A stretch of DNA of 15,933 nt, taken from positions 1 through 15,933 of the forward strand of contig CALFYG010000114.1 in the NCBI GenBank assembly GCA_937952095.1, given 5' to 3'. Source of the DNA: an uncultured Micrococcales bacterium (lineage in GTDB: Bacteria; Actinomycetota; Actinomycetes; S36-B12; UBA10799). A program made the translations under genes and the position numbers. The notes under the pieces are model-generated. The model did no database searches. It was given only the letters and a program-made list of their open reading frames with translations, and was not told where the DNA came from. How positions within the stretch are numbered: position 1 is the first letter of the stretch; every line of letters begins with the position of its first letter. Positions 6,654-12,974 of the stretch are shown in pieces.

Positions 6654-7991
6654 ATGAGTGACGCCACGGGCGACGCAGAGATCCAGCAGTTGCAGGAACA
6701 GGTCACGCAACTGCAGAGTCAGCTCGACGAGGGGCCGGGCAAGCCCAAAGGGCACTGGAAACGCACTCTCGTGTCCACGATCCTGATCGTGATCGCCGTC
6801 ATCCTCGCACCCCTCTCGGTGGTGTCGGTGTGGGCCCGTGGCGAGGTCACCGACACGCAGCGCTACGTCGAGACCGTGGCTCCGCTGGCCGACAACCCGG
6901 CGATCCAGGACGCTGTGGCCACACGCATCACCGACGAGATCTTCACCTACATCGACGTGTCTGCCATCGCGAACGAAGCCGTGGACACGCTGACCTCCAA
7001 CCGGGACCTCAATGACCGGCAGAAGGCGGCACTCGAGGCGCTCGTCGGCCCGCTGACCTCCGGCGTTGAGTCCTACACCGCTGACGCGGTCAACAAGGTG
7101 GTGCGCTCCGAGCAGTTCGCCGCCGCGTGGACCGAGGCGAACACGCTGGCGCACCAGCGATTGGACGATGCGCTGACAGGGCAGAACGCCGACAACGCGG
7201 TGAAGGTCGAGAACAACCAGGTGGTGCTGGACCTCAACAACCTGATCACGCAGGTGAAGCAACTCCTGATCGAGAAGGGCTTCACGGTCGCCGAGAAGAT
7301 CCCGACCACCGGGGCCACGATCGTGCTGTTCAACGTGCCCAACGCCGCGACGCTGCAGACCGGCTACAACCTGCTGAACACCGTCGGGTTCTGGCTGCCG
7401 ATCGTCGCCATGGCCCTGGCCATCATCGGCGTCTTCGTCTGCCACGTCCCGCGCAAGGCCCTGATGTGGCTGGGCCTCGGGCTGATGCTGACGATGGCGC
7501 TGGGCGTCGGACTACTCGCCGTCGGCCGCACTGCCTACCTGGCCGAGCTGCCCGACAGCGTCAACTCGCAGGCAGCCATGGCACTGTTCGACCAACTCAC
7601 CGCGTTCCTGAAGCAGTCCCTGTGGGCGGGTGCCGCCGGTGGTCTGGTGTTCTTCCTGGCGGGACTGGTCATGGCTCCCAACGCGTTGTCCACTGGTGTG
7701 CGCTCGCTGCCGGTAGCGGCGGCTGCGGCCATTCAGCGCGGACTCGACGGCGTGGGCCTGCACATGGACGGCGTGCGGCGATGGGTGGCGGCGCAGGCCA
7801 CCGGGCTGCGGATCGCGGTCTCGCTGGCGGCCCTGGTGTTTGTCATGTTGCAGCGCTACAAGACCCCCGAACTGATCCTCTGGACGACTGTGGTGCTGCT
7901 GGTCGCGCTCTTCGTGATCCAGGTCCTCGCCTCCGGCGTCGAGGAGGACGAGGAGGAGATCATCGTGGTCGAAGAGGTGCGCACCGGCTGA
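6654..7991 (+). CDS. Conserved actinobacterial membrane protein with coiled-coil N-terminus, function unknown
   Basis: A 445-residue protein. Residues 8-24 (AEIQQLQEQVTQLQSQL) have heptad-like leucine/glutamine spacing, suggesting a short cytoplasmic coiled coil. A basic stretch (PKGHWKR) precedes TM1 (39-59). Residues 60-240 are polar, probably extracytoplasmic and mostly helical. Five more hydrophobic segments follow at about 243-262, 267-290, 322-343, 383-400 and 406-426. The C-terminus is strongly acidic (EEDEEEIIVVEE). I do not recognise catalytic motifs. The overall shape resembles hypothetical integral membrane proteins widely seen in Streptomyces-type genomes. GGGAGGA at 6643-6649 supports ATG 6654. 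A repeat array follows its stop codon closely. Confidence 0.8.
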   Translation: MSDATGDAEIQQLQEQVTQLQSQLDEGPGKPKGHWKRTLVSTILIVIAVILAPLSVVSVWARGEVTDTQRYVETVAPLADNPAIQDAVATRITDEIFTYIDVSAIANEAVDTLTSNRDLNDRQKAALEALVGPLTSGVESYTADAVNKVVRSEQFAAAWTEANTLAHQRLDDALTGQNADNAVKVENNQVVLDLNNLITQVKQLLIEKGFTVAEKIPTTGATIVLFNVPNAATLQTGYNLLNTVGFWLPIVAMALAIIGVFVCHVPRKALMWLGLGLMLTMALGVGLLAVGRTAYLAELPDSVNSQAAMALFDQLTAFLKQSLWAGAAGGLVFFLAGLVMAPNALSTGVRSLPVAAAAAIQRGLDGVGLHMDGVRRWVAAQATGLRIAVSLAALVFVMLQRYKTPELILWTTVVLLVALFVIQVLASGVEEDEEEIIVVEEVRTG

Positions 7992-8004
7992 CGGCGGTGC
8001 AGAC

Positions 8005-8111
8005 GTGAGTGAAGTGGAGGGGCGTTAGCCGGGTGGAGGACCGTGAGCGAAATGGTGGCTCCGGATCGCTAACCCTGCTCCCGTCCACTAACGGCTCTCC
8101 AGATCACTAAC
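8005..8111. repeat. Six degenerate 19-bp repeats, three facing three
   Basis: Plus-strand units begin at 8005, 8024 and 8043 (GTGAG, GTTAG, GTGAG, exactly 19 nt apart). Minus-strand units begin at 8111, 8092 and 8073 (GTTAG each, exactly 19 nt apart). Aligned, all six share GT-x-AG at positions 1-5 and GG-x-G at 12-15; the approximate consensus is GTTAGYGAWCTGGAGGRCC. The whole block is an imperfect palindrome centred near 8058, where the innermost units overlap by 7 nt. It fills the gap between the membrane-protein stop and the asd promoter. No ORF runs through it. It could be an extragenic repeat family, a multi-site operator or an RNA hairpin. Confidence 0.7.
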
Positions 8112-8139
8112 CTCTGCGCCGCGGATCGGGCGTCCGCCG

Positions 8140-8163
8140 GTGAACGCCTGCGCTCGCGTTCAC
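8140..8163. promoter_or_regulatory. Perfect operator-like dyad upstream of asd
   Basis: GTGAACGC (8140-8147) and GCGTTCAC (8156-8163) are perfect 8-bp inverted arms around an 8-nt spacer. They cover about -46 to -23 relative to the asd start, across the expected -35 region. A third half-site, TGAACAC (8179-8185), abuts the ATG. This looks like a repressor site for asd; the protein is unknown. Confidence 0.5.
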
Positions 8164-8172
8164 AATGCCCGA

Positions 8173-8178
8173 TACCCT
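8173..8178 (+). promoter_or_regulatory. -10 element of leaderless asd
   Basis: TACCCT fits TANNNT and ends 7 nt before ATG 8186. No Shine-Dalgarno precedes that ATG, so the mRNA probably starts at the initiation codon. Confidence 0.55.
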
Positions 8179-8185
8179 TGAACAC

Positions 8186-9205
8186 ATGGATGTAGGAGTC
8201 TTCGGAGCAACAGGTCAGGTCGGCGGCGTCATGCGTGCGCTGCTCAAGGAGCGCAATTTCCCGCTCAACCGGGTGCGCTACTTCGCCTCGGCGCGCAGTG
8301 CCGGGACCACGCTGCCGTGGGGCGACGAGCAGATCACCGTCGAGGATGCGGCCACTGCGGACTTCAGCGGTCTTGACATCGCCCTGTTCTCTGCCGGAGG
8401 TGCCACCAGCAAGGCCATCGCACCGCACGTTGCCGCGGCCGGTGCCATCGTGGTCGACAACTCCTCGGCCTGGCGCATGGACCCCGAGGTGCCGCTGGTG
8501 GTCGCGGAAGTGAACCCGGGCGCGCTCGACTCCATCCCGAAGGGGATCGTGGCCAACCCCAATTGCACAACGATGGCCGCCATGCCCGTGCTCAAACCGC
8601 TGCACGAGGATGCCGGCTTGCAGCGCTTGATCATCAGCACCTACCAAGCCGTTTCGGGCGCGGGGCTGGCCGGGGTGAACGAATTGCACGAGCAGATCCA
8701 AGCCGGAGCCAAGGACGACGGGCTGCCGCAATTGACCTACGACGGCTCTGCGGTCGGCCTTCCGGACCCCGCCAAGTTCCCCGGACCGATCGCCTTCAAC
8801 GTCCTACCGCAGGCCGGCAACTTCGTCGACGACGGTTCGTTCGAGACCGACGAGGAGCAGAAGCTGCGCAACGAGAGCCGGAAGATCCTCGACATCTCCG
8901 ACCTGCGCGTCTCCGGGACATGTGTGCGGGTGCCGGTCTTCACCGGGCACAGCCTGTCCATCCACGCTGAGTTCGAGCGGCCGATCTCGGTCGCTCGCGC
9001 CCGGGAGTTGCTCCAGGACGCGCCCGGGGTCGTTGTGACCGAGGTCCCCAGCCCTCTGCAGGCTGCCGGGAAGGATCCGAGTTTCGTGGGCCGGTTCCGT
9101 CAGGACGGCGAGAACGGCCTGGTGTTCTTCGTCAGCAACGACAACCTCCGCAAGGGGGCCGCGCTGAACGCCATCCAGATCGCGGAGTTGCTGGCCGCCC
9201 GCTGA
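8186..9205 (+). CDS. asd: Aspartate-semialdehyde dehydrogenase
   Basis: A 339-residue protein that reduces aspartyl-4-phosphate to aspartate semialdehyde with NADPH, the branch point to lysine/diaminopimelate, methionine, threonine and isoleucine. The N-terminal Rossmann loop GVFGATGQVGG (4-14) binds NADPH. ANPNCTTM (123-130) carries the nucleophile Cys127. YQAVSGAGLAGVNEL and VPVFTGHSLSIHAEF supply substrate-binding and dimer contacts, the latter with the active-site His. Full length for the family. ATG 8186 rather than the in-frame ATG 8165 is chosen because the family starts MxVGVFGATG and TACCCT lies 7 nt ahead. In many actinobacteria asd follows the aspartokinase gene; here no aspartokinase gene is adjacent and asd has its own promoter with a dyad. 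It converges with the oxidoreductase gene, 8 nt between stops. Confidence 0.96.
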   Translation: MDVGVFGATGQVGGVMRALLKERNFPLNRVRYFASARSAGTTLPWGDEQITVEDAATADFSGLDIALFSAGGATSKAIAPHVAAAGAIVVDNSSAWRMDPEVPLVVAEVNPGALDSIPKGIVANPNCTTMAAMPVLKPLHEDAGLQRLIISTYQAVSGAGLAGVNELHEQIQAGAKDDGLPQLTYDGSAVGLPDPAKFPGPIAFNVLPQAGNFVDDGSFETDEEQKLRNESRKILDISDLRVSGTCVRVPVFTGHSLSIHAEFERPISVARARELLQDAPGVVVTEVPSPLQAAGKDPSFVGRFRQDGENGLVFFVSNDNLRKGAALNAIQIAELLAAR

Positions 9206-9213
9206 CGCGCCCG

Positions 9214-11367
9214 TCACACCTTGCGCAGCTCCACGGGCACAGACTTGAACGCCGGCGTCTTCGACTCCGGGTCGAGACGGGTGTCGACCAGGACGTTGGC
9301 CTCGGGGTAGTACATGGCCACCGCATGTCGTGCGATGTCGACGATGGCAGCGCGTACCCGCATGCTCCCCACCGAGGACATCACCTCGACCTCGTCGCCC
9401 TCGCGCAGGCCGAGCAAGGCGGCATCCACGGCGTTGAGCATGACCACATCGCGCCGGGTGTTCCCGCGGTAGAGGTCCCCCTCGTCGTACACGACGGTGT
9501 TGAACTGGCCCTCCGAGCGGATTGTCATCAACTGGAATCCAGCCGGGACCGCGGGGATCTCCACCACGTGGAAGTGCGCCTTGCCGTCGTCGGTGGCGAA
9601 GTGGGGCGCATGGAACGTGCGGCCCGCCACCTGGAATTCGCCGTCGGTCTCGATGCGCTCGATGGCTTCGTAGCCCGGCACCACGGCGGCGATCGCCTCC
9701 CGCAGTCCGGCGTGCGAGCGAAGCACCTTCCAGTCGAAACGTTCGTTGCCGAGGGCGCCGTCCGCCAGCGACGCGAGCACATCGGTCTCCGAGCGCAACT
9801 CACCGTCGATGCAGGGCTGTCCCCCATCCGACAGACGCACGTAATTGAACATCGACTCCTGGGTGGTTGCCTGCTGCTCCTCATCGCGGGCGAGGACCGG
9901 CAGGATCACCGCGGTCCGCCCGTTCCCGTGGAAGTGGCCGGGGTTGATTTTCGTGGTCAACGAAACAGTGGTCCCGATGTTCTGCATCGCGCGTGTGGCC
10001 CACGCGCTGTCGGGGTTGCTGCCCCACAGGTTGCCTCCCACCAGCACCGCGGCATCCACATCCCCTGCGAGGGCTGCCTGCATGGACGCGAACGTGTCCT
10101 GGCCCGACTGCTGCACCGTGATCCCGTAGCGCTGTTCCAACTCCTGGGCGAAGGCCGTCTTGAGCGTGGGTGAGACCCCCATGGATCCGACGCCCTGCAC
10201 GTTGGAATGCCCGCGGATCGGCATGAGCCCGGCGCCAGGCCGGCCGAGGAAGCCCCTGGCCAGACACAGATTCCCCAACGCGCGGATGTTGTCGGTGCCG
10301 TGTTCGTGATGGGTCAGGCCCATCGACCACATGAAGATTCCCCGCTGCGCCTGCGAGATCAGCGCGGCTGCCTCCCTGATCTGCGCCAGGGGGACCCCGC
10401 TCTCCGAGGCCAACTCGGCCACGTCCAGATCGGCCAGACGCGCACGCACGTCCTCGGCTCCGGCCGTGTGCTGCGCAACGAACTCCTCATCCCATGCGAC
10501 CAGGGCGAGCAGCGCCGTGAACAGCGCGATGTCGCCACCGATCCTGGGCTGCAGGTAGAGGTCGCTGACCTGCGAACCAGCAGCGAGGCTGCGGGCATCC
10601 GACGGGAGCCGGAACCGGCGCAGGCCCAGTTCCGACATCGGGTTGACGACGATCACCTTCCCCCCGCGCCGGCGCAGCTTGATGAGTTGGGTCACCAGAC
10701 GCGGGTGGTTGCTGGCCGGGTTGGCACCTGCGACGAGCACGAGGTCCGCCTTCGCAAGGTCGTCCAACGTCGTCGAGGCGGTCCCGCTGCCGTAGATGTC
10801 GGTGAGTGCGACCGTTGAGGCGTTGTGGCAGTAGAAGGAACAGTTGTGGATGTTCGGCGATCCGTACGCGCGGGCGATCAACTGCATCAGGAACGCCGAC
10901 TCGTTGCCGGACCGCCCGCTGGCGTACCAGAACGTCCGCGGCGGCGAGGCGTCCCGCAAAGCCTCCCCCGCCACGCGCAGGGCCTCGTCCCACGAGACGC
11001 GCTCGAAGTGTGACCCCCCGGGCTGCAGGGCGATGGGAAATGCCAGCCTCCCGAGGTTCTCCGCTTCCGCGCTGCTCAGAGAACGCAGGGCCGTCAGGTC
11101 GTTGGCGCGGAAGAAGGACTCCGGGATTGCGGGCTGCATGTCAGCGGTCTGCGCCTGCACGGACTTCTTGCAGACCTCGGGGAAGTGGCCGGCCTCGTTC
11201 ACCATGCCGCCCTGCTGCCCACCCATCCCGAGTGCGCACGTCTTGCAGGTGTTCTTCGACTTCAGCCGCTTGAGTGTGTCGGCGAACTCGCCGGTCCCCC
11301 ACGCCTTGCGCATGACGTACGCGATCGCGGGCAGTCCGCCCGCAGCCTTCACCCTCGGTTGCGCCAT
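9214..11367 (-). CDS. FdhF/YdeP-family molybdopterin oxidoreductase (formate dehydrogenase alpha-like)
   Basis: A 717-residue protein of the CO dehydrogenase/DMSO-reductase superfamily. N-terminal CKTCALG (41-47) and a third Cys66 (PEVCKKS) could hold an Fe-S cluster, as an incomplete version of the usual four-Cys set. The molybdopterin domain starts near 110. NCSFYCHNAS (175-184) has Cys180-His181, the Cys-His pair typical of formate-dehydrogenase-type Mo ligands. A C-terminal molydopterin-dinucleotide domain follows, with SEGQFNTVVYDEGDLYRGNT. Members of this family include YdeP, linked to acid resistance; the substrate is unproven. The start is ATG 11367, with TACGGT (11380-11375) 7 nt ahead, instead of the longer 767-residue frame. 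No fdhD, electron-transfer subunit or cofactor-synthesis gene is adjacent. Confidence 0.88.
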   Translation of the reverse strand: MAQPRVKAAGGLPAIAYVMRKAWGTGEFADTLKRLKSKNTCKTCALGMGGQQGGMVNEAGHFPEVCKKSVQAQTADMQPAIPESFFRANDLTALRSLSSAEAENLGRLAFPIALQPGGSHFERVSWDEALRVAGEALRDASPPRTFWYASGRSGNESAFLMQLIARAYGSPNIHNCSFYCHNASTVALTDIYGSGTASTTLDDLAKADLVLVAGANPASNHPRLVTQLIKLRRRGGKVIVVNPMSELGLRRFRLPSDARSLAAGSQVSDLYLQPRIGGDIALFTALLALVAWDEEFVAQHTAGAEDVRARLADLDVAELASESGVPLAQIREAAALISQAQRGIFMWSMGLTHHEHGTDNIRALGNLCLARGFLGRPGAGLMPIRGHSNVQGVGSMGVSPTLKTAFAQELEQRYGITVQQSGQDTFASMQAALAGDVDAAVLVGGNLWGSNPDSAWATRAMQNIGTTVSLTTKINPGHFHGNGRTAVILPVLARDEEQQATTQESMFNYVRLSDGGQPCIDGELRSETDVLASLADGALGNERFDWKVLRSHAGLREAIAAVVPGYEAIERIETDGEFQVAGRTFHAPHFATDDGKAHFHVVEIPAVPAGFQLMTIRSEGQFNTVVYDEGDLYRGNTRRDVVMLNAVDAALLGLREGDEVEVMSSVGSMRVRAAIVDIARHAVAMYYPEANVLVDTRLDPESKTPAFKSVPVELRKV

Positions 11368-11374
11368 GAGCACA

Positions 11375-11380
11375 ACCGTA
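11375..11380 (-). promoter_or_regulatory. -10 element of the leaderless molybdopterin oxidoreductase
   Basis: On the minus strand TACGGT (11380-11375) is followed by 7 nt and then ATG 11367, with no Shine-Dalgarno. This fits TANNNT at leaderless spacing. Confidence 0.5.
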
Positions 11381-11455
11381 GACCGAGCATCTGGGAAGGG
11401 CGTGCGAACCGGCCCGGGTTGCCGCAGACTATGGAGATCACAGAGAGGACCGACT

Positions 11456-11989
11456 ATGGGATTGCGCGACCGAATGCAGGAACGCCGTGCGGAGAACAGC
11501 GGCGAGCAGTTCTTCACGATGCGTCAGAAGATGTTGTCGATCGGCGACGACTACTGGATCCAGGACAGCAGCGGGAACCGCGTCTTCAAGGTGGATGGCA
11601 AGGCGTTGCGCGTGCGCGAGACCTTGAAGTTCGACGACGCCCAGGGCAACGAGTTGCTGAAGATCCAGGAACGCATCGCACGCGTGCGGGACACCATGAA
11701 GATCGAGGATGCCAACGGCAACACGGTCGCGACGGTCAAGAAGGCCATGATCACCCCTCTCCGCGAGCGCTGGCACGTGGAGTCCCCCAACGGTGACCTG
11801 AAGATCCAGGGCAACATCGTCGACCACGAGTACGAGATCGAGGCCAACGGCCAGAAGGTCGCCGAGGTGTCCAAGCGATGGCTGCGGGTGGCCGACTCCT
11901 ACGGGGTCCAGGTGGCTCCCGGGCAGAACGCGGTGCTGATGCTCGCGATCGCAGCCATCCTTGACGAGATGGCACACCCGGACCGCTGA
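11456..11989 (+). CDS. LURP-one-related (LOR/DUF567) family protein
   Basis: A 177-residue protein with no membrane segment until a short hydrophobic helix near the end (NAVLMLAIAAILDEM, 158-172). Its body is repeating beta-hairpins of the type YWIQDSSGNRVFKVDGKALR (33-52), KFDDAQGNELLKI and KIEDANGNTVATVKK, the tubby-like LURP-one-related barrel; the final helix would pack inside the barrel as in scramblase-like members. Function in bacteria is unknown; lipid binding is suggested by the fold only. ATG 11456 is set by AGAGGA (11444-11449) 6 nt ahead, in contrast to its leaderless divergent neighbour. Its stop lies 1 nt from the stop of the converging HTH gene. Confidence 0.88.
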   Translation: MGLRDRMQERRAENSGEQFFTMRQKMLSIGDDYWIQDSSGNRVFKVDGKALRVRETLKFDDAQGNELLKIQERIARVRDTMKIEDANGNTVATVKKAMITPLRERWHVESPNGDLKIQGNIVDHEYEIEANGQKVAEVSKRWLRVADSYGVQVAPGQNAVLMLAIAAILDEMAHPDR

Positions 11990-11990
11990 C

Positions 11991-12650
11991 TCACACCCTC
12001 AATCGACACCCGTCGGGTTCTGCGAACGGGTGCAGCGAGGCGTGGGTGGAGTCGTACCCCATCTCCTGCAGCGCACCCTGCACGAGCCCCAGATGCACCT
12101 GGCACACAACGCCGGGATGCTCGCGGGCGACGTCGAGTAGTGGGCACCGGCGAAGCAGGACGGAGCGTGCGGCCGGATCGCTGGCAGGATCGAAGCCGAG
12201 CATGTCGAGCATCCGCACCACCTCGGTGCGTGCGCCGTGCGCAGAGGTGGGGTCGATGCCGCGAGCCAGATCGCGTCCCCAGCCGGCACCTGCTTCGCGG
12301 GCGTCCGACTCCGGATCCGGGCTGCGCCGCGCCACCACCGACGCCAGCGCCGCTGCCAGGTACGCGTAGTCGCGGATGCGGGGATCTGCATCCTGGGGAG
12401 CACCGGATAGGTAGGTCGTTGGCGGACGTCCGCGCCCGGCAGGCTCCCCGGCACGCTGCTGCGCGAGTCCGGCAGCCACCAACCCCTCGAGATGAAGGCG
12501 CGCGGTGTTGTCGTGCAGTCCGAGGGCCTGTGCGACCTGAGCCGGGGTCAGCGGCTCAGATGAGGACTGCAGGTACTCCAGGACCCGCGTGCGGGCCGCC
12601 GACAGGGTCAGCAGTGCCGCCCGTCGAGAGGGCGCCGGACCATTTATCAC
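11991..12650 (-). CDS. Winged-helix transcriptional regulator, DeoR/ArsR-like, with SufR-like C-terminal cysteines
   Basis: A 219-residue protein. Residues 13-82 form a winged HTH: ARTRVLEYLQSSSEPLTPAQ, then VAQALGLHDNTARLHLEGLV (39-58) as the recognition region, and a wing AGRGRPPTTY (71-80). The C-terminal half contains Cys169, Cys183 and Cys215 in RRCPLLDVAREHPGVVCQVH and PDGCRL. The C-x13-C-x31-C spacing resembles the cluster-binding cysteines of SufR-type Fe-S regulators but is not identical, so Fe-S or NO sensing is inference. The start is GTG 12650, with TACACT (12663-12658) 7 nt ahead. It faces a DUF2249 gene across 26 nt containing a dyad that covers both promoters, so autoregulation and control of DUF2249 are likely. 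No suf genes are near. Confidence 0.85.
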   Translation of the reverse strand: MINGPAPSRRAALLTLSAARTRVLEYLQSSSEPLTPAQVAQALGLHDNTARLHLEGLVAAGLAQQRAGEPAGRGRPPTTYLSGAPQDADPRIRDYAYLAAALASVVARRSPDPESDAREAGAGWGRDLARGIDPTSAHGARTEVVRMLDMLGFDPASDPAARSVLLRRCPLLDVAREHPGVVCQVHLGLVQGALQEMGYDSTHASLHPFAEPDGCRLRV

Positions 12651-12669
12651 AGTTTCGAGTGTAGTAAAT
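12642..12669. promoter_or_regulatory. AT-rich dyad operator covering both promoters of the HTH/DUF2249 pair
   Basis: ATTTATCACA (12642-12651) and TGTAGTAAAT (12660-12669) are inverted arms matching at 8 of 10 positions with an 8-nt spacer. The dyad overlaps the HTH start codon, its -10 (TACACT, 12663-12658) and nearly all of the DUF2249 -10 (TAAATT, 12665-12670). It is notably AT-rich for this genome. Confidence 0.55.
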
Positions 12670-12670
12670 T
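12665..12670 (+). promoter_or_regulatory. -10 element of leaderless DUF2249 gene
   Basis: TAAATT ends 6 nt before ATG 12677; no Shine-Dalgarno is present. The opposing TACACT (12663-12658) lies 1 nt away on the other strand. Confidence 0.55.
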
Positions 12671-12676
12671 GGTCCC

Positions 12677-12961
12677 ATGAAGAGCGATCTGACGTTGACC
12701 AAGGCCTCGAGCTGCCGGTGCGGTGAGCACAACGAGGGCGACCCCGTACTCGATGCCCGGACGATTCCCCACGAGATCCGGCACGCAGCGATCTTCGGGG
12801 CGCTCGACTCCTTGAAACCCGGCAAGGCCATCGAACTCATCGCACCCCACGACCCTGTGCCGCTGCTGGCACAGATCGAGAAGCGCTACCCGGACGGATT
12901 CGACGTCGGATACCTCACTCAAGGTCCCGAGGAATGGCGACTGCGCCTCGCGCGACGCTGA
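12677..12961 (+). CDS. DUF2249 domain-containing protein
   Basis: A 94-residue soluble protein. The N-terminus has CRCGEH (13-18), a possible metal or thiol motif. The DUF2249 core follows: LDARTIPHEIRHAAIFGALD (25-44), the HDPVPLLAQIE strand-helix (58-68) and QGPEEWRLRL (82-91), where the last strand is typical of the family. DUF2249 proteins often sit beside regulators, hemerythrins, nitrite or NO-metabolism genes and terminal oxidases; the biochemical role is not established. Here it is divergent from a Cys-containing HTH regulator under a shared dyad, which points to a redox or NO response. A methyltransferase gene begins 13 nt after its stop but has its own -10. Confidence 0.88.
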   Translation: MKSDLTLTKASSCRCGEHNEGDPVLDARTIPHEIRHAAIFGALDSLKPGKAIELIAPHDPVPLLAQIEKRYPDGFDVGYLTQGPEEWRLRLARR

Positions 12962-12962
12962 C

Positions 12963-12968
12963 TACCCT
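12963..12968 (+). promoter_or_regulatory. -10 element of the leaderless methyltransferase gene
   Basis: TACCCT (TANNNT) begins 1 nt after the DUF2249 stop codon and ends 6 nt before ATG 12975. No Shine-Dalgarno is visible, so the methyltransferase can probably be transcribed independently of DUF2249. Confidence 0.5.
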
Positions 12969-12974
12969 GGCGCT

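Noticed and set aside
8005..8111. The 19-bp array as a CRISPR array
   Set aside because: There are no spacers between units, units are degenerate and only 19 bp, orientation reverses at the centre, and no cas genes are nearby.
9325..10173. 282-codon plus-strand open frame
   Set aside because: Antisense to the molybdopterin oxidoreductase; His/Val/Gly-rich shadow with no ribosome site.
11368..11517. N-terminal extension of the oxidoreductase (50 codons)
   Set aside because: The extra residues do not look like a family N-terminus, and TACGGT 7 nt ahead of ATG 11367 gives a better start.
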